Source: Onthophagus taurus (lineage: Eukaryota > Arthropoda > Insecta > Coleoptera > Scarabaeidae). From it: a stretch of DNA of 64,000 nt. Shown here piece after piece: positions 57,721 through 64,000 of this stretch (its first letter is position 1; every line of letters begins with the position of its first letter). Both the position numbers and the translations under genes were made by a program. The DNA lies in NCBI RefSeq assembly GCF_036711975.1, contig NC_091972.1, forward strand, positions 24,061,001-24,125,000, given 5' to 3'. The notes below the pieces were generated by a model. That model made no database searches, had not been told where the DNA came from, and worked only from the letters and a program-made list of their open reading frames with translations.

Positions 57721-59150
57721 TAATATTTGGATGGAAATTGGAGCAGTATGATGTAGATGTTATATTAAATAGATTAAATTTTCACTTAAAAATAGTGTGT
57801 TCAACTTTTGTAAGTATAATCCTAGCTTTTTAAATTCGTTTTGATGTTAATTTTGAGTGTTATAGAATAAGGAGCTTATAAGAACATTAAAAATAAAAAT
57901 CTACAATACAAACAAACAAAAAGAGTTGGCAAGTTGTACGAATTTTTTACAAAGACAAAAAAATTTACACTTAGCCTTAAACGTATTAAGAAAATGTAGC
58001 AAGTTATTCGAAGAAAGAAAATTGATAATAACCGCTTTAATCGAACAAAATCCTGCGTGTATCTCATAGATAAAACGGACGATTCTGGTTATTGCATTAA
58101 ATGCATAGATCATAAAAGAAATTTTATGTTTTTTGAATCAAATTGGTCGCTGGGTTGGAATTATCGCAATTATGATATTTTTGATTTCGTCGATTTTATG
58201 CTAAATAATTAGGATAAATTGTTTAATACAAAAGTAAAACCGATAATGAAAAACCTAACCTATCCCCACAACACATTTAACGCAAAAATGGATTTGTGGC
58301 GTGATATTTTAGCCTCGGTTAAAGTTTGTTTGGAATCGAACAACATTCCAGATCTAACAAATCAACAACAACACAGACCTCATGTCTTCCTGATAAATCA
58401 ATACTTCGCAAGAAGTACAAGAAAAAACTACTAGAGAATAAAGACTTATACTTAATATATCCAGAAATTATTGAAATCATCGATTCGGACGAGGAAAGCA
58501 GCATAGATTTAACTGTGGAGTCTGATAATGATGTTGAATATGTTGAAACTTTTCCTAGTGGAAGTAACATGGAGAAGTTGAGTCTACAAGAGGGAATCAA
58601 AACCATATGTGTGAATGACGATACGCTCGCTATCGCTATTATCACTAACTTATTCTATTTTCTTTTTCTTTTGTTAGATATAAAATTTTTACGTGATGAG
58701 GAAAAGTTTTTACTTTGCAGCTCTTTTTTACTTGTGGTAAAATCTAATGTAATTGTTTAAAACCTAATTATATAATTCAATAGATGTTTAATAATATTCT
58801 TTGTCCACGACTACCTTATAATATATACTTTATAAAAAAAAAGAAAATAGAATAAGTTAGTGATAACTTATTCTATTTTCTTTTTTTTTTGTTAGATATA
58901 AAATTTTTATGTGATGAGGAAAAGTTCTTACTTTGCAGCTCTTTTTTACTTGTGATAAAATCTAATGTAATTGTTTAAAACCTAATTATATAATTTAAGG
59001 AATTCAATAGATGTTTAATAATATTCTTTTTAATGAAAATTAGTATTTTCTTTTAATACAGTGTTATAATAACTTTAGGTTATACATTGCGTCCGTAAAG
59101 TAGCGGATATAGGAGATAAAATCATTATAAACAGTTTATGGAAAAATCCA
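57721..59150 (+). pseudogene. Truncated duplicate of the 50825-51894 locus
   Basis: Matches 50964-52165 plus 53808-53855. It lacks the first about 140 bp of exon 1. One base is missing near 58069 (frameshift), AAG has become TAG at 58210-58212, about 25 bp are deleted near 58365 and 9 bp near 58569. The GT donor is preserved as GTAAGT. Part of the 3' flank is repeated (58640-58800 and 58864-59025) across a palindromic junction. The gene copy is therefore non-functional. Confidence 0.85.
58834..58889. repeat. Palindromic duplication junction
   Basis: 26-bp arms (ending AAAATAGAATAAGTTA and starting TAACTTATTCTATTTT) around a GTGA spacer. It separates two copies of the same 3' flank. Confidence 0.9.
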
Positions 59151-59339
59151 GGGATGTTCCTCTACACGTCAACAAAGATTGTCGACACTTAGCGTAAACA
59201 ACGCGTAGACAATATAGACTACGTAATCTATGTTGACAACGAGTAGACTACGTAGACAACGCGTAAAAAGCCCGTGTATACGTCGAAATTACCTGGCCGA
59301 AAGGTTCTGTCAACAACATTACTAGATAAGGAATATGAC

Positions 59340-60475
59340 CGTTGCGCTTATTTGTCAAAAAAAAAAGATATATTTTCAATCTGTGTTATTGATCGATGGA
59401 TGGAAAAACACAAGCAGCAATTCAAAAACTGTGGTAACGATGCTTCATAATGCCAAGGGAAAACAGGCATTTTAAAACGCGTGAGATGTGACTTGTGAAG
59501 CAGAAGATGCTAACAAATTTTCAGAAATTGTATTGGAACCAATAGATTTAGGAAAACCTTTATACAGCACTGATGTTTACGCTGTTGTTTCGGATAAAGA
59601 TTGCAACTATGATAAAGATGGGAAAAAGTTCCTATTTGGCATAGTAATTGCAGTAGCCACACTGCAAATTTACTTGCCAAAGACGTTATGAATGAAGAAT
59701 TAACAAAAAAAGTGCACTCAATATTGAAAGAGCTCAAACATCCAGATTTTGAGCGAACTCTGCTCAAGAATAAAAACACCGTGTGATACTCGTTGGTGCA
59801 CATCGAGATTCCTATTTGTGCCTAATCCAAAACATACATGACATGAAAACTCTTATTATAAAATACAATAATTTAAAAAAAATTAAACAATCTTTAAATC
59901 TCTAATCTTTAATGATGATTTTTTGGATGAAGTCAAAGATAACATTGAGTTGTTTAACCCTATTTGCAACTTAATAAACATTGCGCAAAAATCAGATGCA
60001 TCCTCTGCAGAAGTAGCACATTTATGGGTTTGTTTGGAACTGCCTATTAAATTTATGAATTTTCAAAATCGTTTGGAAAATCGAAAGAAAATGGCTCTTA
60101 ATATTTATGCTTTATGCGCATATTATCTTAATCCAAAACATCATGAAGATGCAATATTAAGATTGTCGGAAGAACAATTGAAAGCAGTTCAAGATTGAAT
60201 AATTTAAGTACCGAAGGAATAAATAGTTTTTATCAATTCAAAGAAAAGTGGTATTTTTCACACAATGTTAAACAAGAATGTTACCGATCCAATAGTGTAC
60301 TGGAATATGGTAAATTTACACCATAAGAATCTATCGTCTATTGCAACGAAATTGGAAAGGATTCCGGCCTCATCAGCCCAAATTGAACGCGTGTTTTCAA
60401 ACGCGATTACCAAGCGATTGCCAAGCAAAAGTTGTCTATTTTTAAAATATCTATTCTACGATAAAACTTAATTCA
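59340..60475 (+). pseudogene. hAT transposase fragment, heavily decayed
   Basis: Plus-strand traces in several frames: EPIDLGKPLYSTDVYAVVSD, CDTRWCTSRFLF, DEVKDNIELFNPICNLINIA, SSAEVAHLWVCLELPIKF, YALCAYYLNPKHHEDAILRL, then SIATKLERIPASSAQIERVF. 'CDTRW' followed by 'PASSAQIERVFS' is the DUF659/hAT C-terminal arrangement. Many stops; no intact domain. Different from the minus-strand hAT at 54007. Confidence 0.7.
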
Positions 60476-61036
60476 TATGACAACTTGGAAATTTTTTAAA
60501 TTGATGCCATTACCACCAACTTCCGGTATTACCAGCGTGATAAAAACTGGTGCATTGGATTCTTCATATACTATTTTATTATCATATTTTTTATTGCAAC
60601 TTCTTAGGTAATCGTGTTTTTGAGAAAAATTCCTGGTACGGGTTATCTGAATCACTCGGTATATTACACGCATAAATGTGCGGACAAAAATTTATCTCAT
60701 GACTACTAGATTTTTTTATTTTGATTTATTTTATTGATTGTAGATTTTGTTTAATAAATATTTTCAAAAGTAATCTAAACTGTACTTTAAATGTGACGCG
60801 TCCGTTTTTTTTTATTAAAAAAAAAATTAAAGACACGTCAATCTTAAAAGTATATTCAAAAATAATTAATTGATTAAAGATTATCATCAAGATTATAATA
60901 AATTCGGAGATACGTAACTACGAATTTGTCCGTTATATTTTTTGTTGTTTCGTTCAATAGCGGATTGAATCAAAATTTTCTAGCTCCTTCACTTTATTCG
61001 AGTTCTTCGTAGAGAGTTGATTAATTAGTCAGTATA
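60476..61036. other. Gene-free stretch
   Basis: AT-rich; no recognised coding region or repeat partner in the window. Confidence 0.35.
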
Positions 61037-61416
61037 CAGGGTGTACAAAAAGTATGGAATAATGGTTCTACAGCCTAAACTTCAACTTATATTAAAAAAA
61101 GTTTTAAATAAAAGTTACTTGAGACTATTTTCCGCATATCTTGGTGTAGAAATAAAATGAAAATGATGACGGCAGTTTGAGTTATGACATGGTGAGTGTG
61201 TTTTTTAAATGGAACGCTAATAAATATACAGAATTTTAAGGCTTTTGGATTCCTTTTGACAAGGTGTTTCAAAATGCCATAAGGTTTTAATGCTTTAAAC
61301 TGCATAGTTTTCGAGATATTGAAACTTTCATTTAAAAAGATTTGACGTTGCGACAACCAAATTATGGCGTCATTATGGGATTGTTATGTGTGTTACTATG
61401 GTAACGGTGGTGACTC

Positions 61417-61638
61417 GACGTCACAGAGGTGGGCGGAGCTTATACCGACTGTAAACATCTTCGTTGCTAACGATAAATCCCCATATGCAATTTTTCAATT
61501 AGTGTTAAAATAAAATAAACTAAGCGACATTTTAGATGACATTTTAAATGACATTTTTATGGCGATTTATTTTAGCAAGTGTGGTTAGCAACGAAATTGT
61601 TTGGAGTTGGTATAAGCTCCGCCCACCTCTGTGACGTC
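61417..61638. mobile_element. Miniature element nested in the left TIR
   Basis: Begins GACGTCACAGAGGTGGGCGG and ends with its reverse complement, CCGCCCACCTCTGTGACGTC. The right TIR of the host element lacks it, which marks it as a later insertion. Confidence 0.85.
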
Positions 61639-61916
61639 AGACTTAGCCAGTCTATTTTAAGTTGATTTCGAAAAGACCTTAATTGTAGATATTAAATAAA
61701 TAAGAACATGGGTTTAGGACACGGAGATATTATTAGATATTCCAGTTATTGTTACTATTGAACATTACATACGCTTCTATAAAAATTACTAAACTACACA
61801 TTTCTGGAGGAGGCTATGACGTGACGATATGATTGTTATGTGCGTTGCCATGGTTACGGAGACAGTTTAAACAAAGTAGAGTTGCTAGCATTATTAGTTA
61901 AATATCTACTAGAAAA

Positions 61917-62946
61917 ATGGTACATTTAACGGAAACAGAACGAATTATTATTTTAACAATGGTTGGTTTTGCAGATCGTATGAGAACGCAGCATAAAGTA
62001 TGTGTTTTATTTAATGAAACATATCCAAATCGACAACCAATTAGTCAATCGGTTGTTAGTAAAACTCTAAAACGTTTTAAAAAGACGGGTCATGTAAAGG
62101 ATATTCCACAATGCGGTCCGCCGAATGTTGCAACAAATGAAGATATGAGGCAAGGTGTGTTAGAAGAAATAACAGATAATCCACATACCTCGATTCGTCA
62201 ACTAGCCTTAAATTTCGATGTCAGTACAGGATCTATTCAAAACATTTTGAAAAAGGAGAAACAACATCCCTATAAACCAGCTTTACTGCAAGAGTTATCA
62301 GAAGATGATTTTGATAGACGTGTACAACTTTGTGAAGAAATGATGAGGCGAATCAACGATGATCCAAACTTCATTAACAAGATAATATTTTCTGACGAAC
62401 CCATATTTTATTTGAATGGAAAAGTAAATAGACACAATTGTCGATACTGGTCTGCTGAGAACCCCCACTGGGCAATAGAAACTCATATATAAACGCCGCA
62501 GAAAATAAATTTGTGGGCAGGAAAACCTTACTGGCGATCGTTATCTGGAATTAGTGCAGGAACAAATAATTCCGACCTATAGAGACCTTTTTCCGAACGA
62601 AAACAATCTCTGGTTTCAACAAGATGGGGCACCATCTCACTATCAACTAAATGTACGCAGGCTTTTAGATGAAGTATTTTTGAATCGTTGGATAGGCCGT
62701 AGGGGTTCTGTAGAATGGCCACCACGCTCTCCAGACTTGACACCATGCGACTTTTTCTTATGGGGTCACCTAAAGAGCAAGGTATACAAAAACCGTCCTA
62801 ACAATTTAGCAGAATTAGAACGGCGAATACGGTACGAAGTAGCTCAAATACTGCCCGATCATTTAAGAAATACAATTCGAGCTTTTAGTGATCGTTTAGG
62901 CCATTGCCTTGCTGCTAATGGACAACATTTTGAACATTTAATTTAA
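61917..62946 (+). pseudogene. Mariner-type transposase with internal deletion
   Basis: ATG at 61917. The N-terminal helix-turn-helix part reads MVHLTETERIIILTMVGFAD and SQSVVSKTLKRFKKTGHVKD; a second follows (SIRQLALNFDVSTGSIQNIL). The catalytic region has IIFSDEPIFYLNGKVNRHNC. A TAA at 62490 and a deletion with frame change near 62495-62525 remove part of the segment between KINLWAG and LTGDRYLELVQEQ. The third frame (62554-62946) gives WFQQDGAPSHYQLNVRRLL and PPRSPDLTPCDFFLWGHLKS. All three catalytic aspartates are present, with 36 residues between the last two. It could be repaired only by recombination with an intact copy, so it is non-autonomous now. Confidence 0.9.
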
Positions 62947-63641
62947 TATTGTTACCGTTTTTGTTTTATTTTTTTTATTGTTCGTTATGAAATTTCATTG
63001 TTTAATTATTATTTGTTACAATTAAATGTAACCACCCTTGTCCTTATTTATGTAATATCTACAACTAAGGCCTTTTCGAAATCAACTTAAAATTCGGGCG
63101 GAAACTGTCTCCGTTACCATAGTAACACACATAACAATCCCATAATGACGATATAATTTGGTTGTCGCAACATCAAATCTTTTTAAATAAAAGTTTCAAT
63201 ATTTCGAAAACTATGCAGTTTAAAGCATTAAAACCTTATAGCATTTTGAAACACTTTGTCAAAAGGAATCCAAAAGCCTTAAAATATACAGGGTATTCCA
63301 TTTAAAAAACACACTCACTATGTCATAACTCAAACTGCCGTCATCATTTTTATTTTATTTCTACACCAAGATATGCGGAAAATAGTCTCAAGTAACTTTT
63401 ATTTAAAACTTTTTTTAATATAAGTTGAACTTTAGGCTGTAGAAACATTATTCCATACTTTTTGTACACCCTGTATATGTACCTATTATAAAACGTGATT
63501 TTAAGTGTTTTAGAATACCGTAAGTGTTTTATTATGTTATACAAACTGCATACGTAAATATTTGTTAAAAATTAATTTATTTTCTTTCATATTAGTTATT
63601 ATGTCGAAGAGAAGGAAAGAATTCGTTTCTTCGAATTTTCC

Positions 63642-64000
63642 AAAAAACGCAAAACCTTGTCATTAGAAATAAAGCATGACATTTTGAAAAATTTTGAACA
63701 AGGCCTGAAAACATGTGAATTAGCAAACAAATACAATTTATCTTATACTACTGTGTATACAATAATAAAAGACAAATGTAAAATTCTCGACGCAGTTAAA
63801 AATGCTCAGCCGTTAACTTCTAATATAATTCGTAAACGGTATGGTTTGATAGCGGAAATGGAATCTTTACTTAAAGTATGGTGCGAAAACCAAGTAAAAG
63901 TCAAGAATTGTCCAGTTGACCAAAATACTATATGCAATCAAGCCAAACAGATTTTTGAAGAACTAAAGACACGAGTTGGTGACGAAGCAAAAGATGAAAC
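63642..64000 (+). pseudogene. Tigger/pogo-type transposase N-terminus, runs off the window
   Basis: From 63642 an open frame reads KKRKTLSLEIKHDILKNFEQ, CELANKYNLSYTTVYTIIKD and RYGLIAEMESLLKVWCENQV, a psq-type helix-turn-helix then a CENP-B-like domain. An ATG at 63601 (MSKRRK) is in another frame, so one frameshift seems to have separated it, hence the pseudogene call. The catalytic region would lie beyond 64000. It is on the opposite strand to the Tigger fragment at 27887-28644 and the two cover different parts of the protein. Confidence 0.7.

Larger units (their letters stand above)
61037..63473 (+). mobile_element. Tc1/mariner-type element with long TIRs
   Basis: Left end CAGGGTGTACAAAAAGTATG at 61037 and right end CATACTTTTTGTACACCCTG ending at 63473, each flanked by TA. 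Inverted repeats run 61037-61405 against about 63105-63473. They continue beyond a nested miniature element (61417-61638) into 61655-61730 against about 63010-63095. It carries the transposase at 61917-62946. Confidence 0.9.

Overview
The window is AT-rich nuclear DNA from an animal, most likely an insect and possibly a beetle. The insect call rests on introns of about 50-60 bp with standard GT-AG ends, four recognisable conserved eukaryotic or insect-type genes, and a dense layer of mostly broken transposable elements (TEs) of kinds common in insect genomes. The beetle guess is weaker and rests on general resemblance. I see no bacterial genes, CRISPR array, rRNA or convincing tRNA.

Host-type genes. 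Two homologous two-exon genes of an uncharacterised family (recalled as DUF4804-like) lie in opposite orientations at 6426-7936 (-) and 17781-19270 (+). The translation factor eIF3j (31204-32255, -, six exons) is head-to-head with SREK1, an RS-domain splicing regulator (33068-34810, +, intronless). The ribosome-assembly gene KRI1 runs from 50327 to 36464 (-) in four exons; its second intron is about 11.4 kb and full of nested TEs. An unrecognised two-exon gene whose C-terminus looks SUMO-binding (50825-51894, +) has a truncated, broken duplicate at 57721-59150.

Mobile elements. Nearly everything else is TE debris. Non-LTR retrotransposons of RTE, Jockey and I/LOA-like type lie at 1-1530, 10735-16920 and 20700-23240. 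Penelope-like elements lie at 9545-10170 and 45244-47940, the second with a GIY-YIG domain and a hammerhead-like motif after it. hAT transposases of at least three kinds lie at 2158, 21549, 43932, 54313 and 59340. piggyBac pieces lie at 4180, 40767, 41456 and 56939. Tc1/mariner elements lie at 25005, 42675 and 61037, and pogo/Tigger-type elements at 27887, 52166 and 63642. A DUF7869-like gene is split by later insertions. Many have terminal inverted repeats and TA or 8-bp target duplications that can be read directly, so insertion order can be reconstructed at several sites.

Structure. Long inverted repeats and perfect palindromes are frequent: a 254-bp foldback at 5383, a 1.6-kb foldback element at 28619, a 48-bp perfect palindrome at 57532 and a 26-bp-arm palindromic junction at 58834. 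The points most worth following up are the inverted DUF4804-like pair with its associated AGAACTAA-type repeats, the pogo-like element at 52166 with many GGTCAA-type subterminal motifs and an internal empty-site control, and the hammerhead-like motif after the Penelope element.
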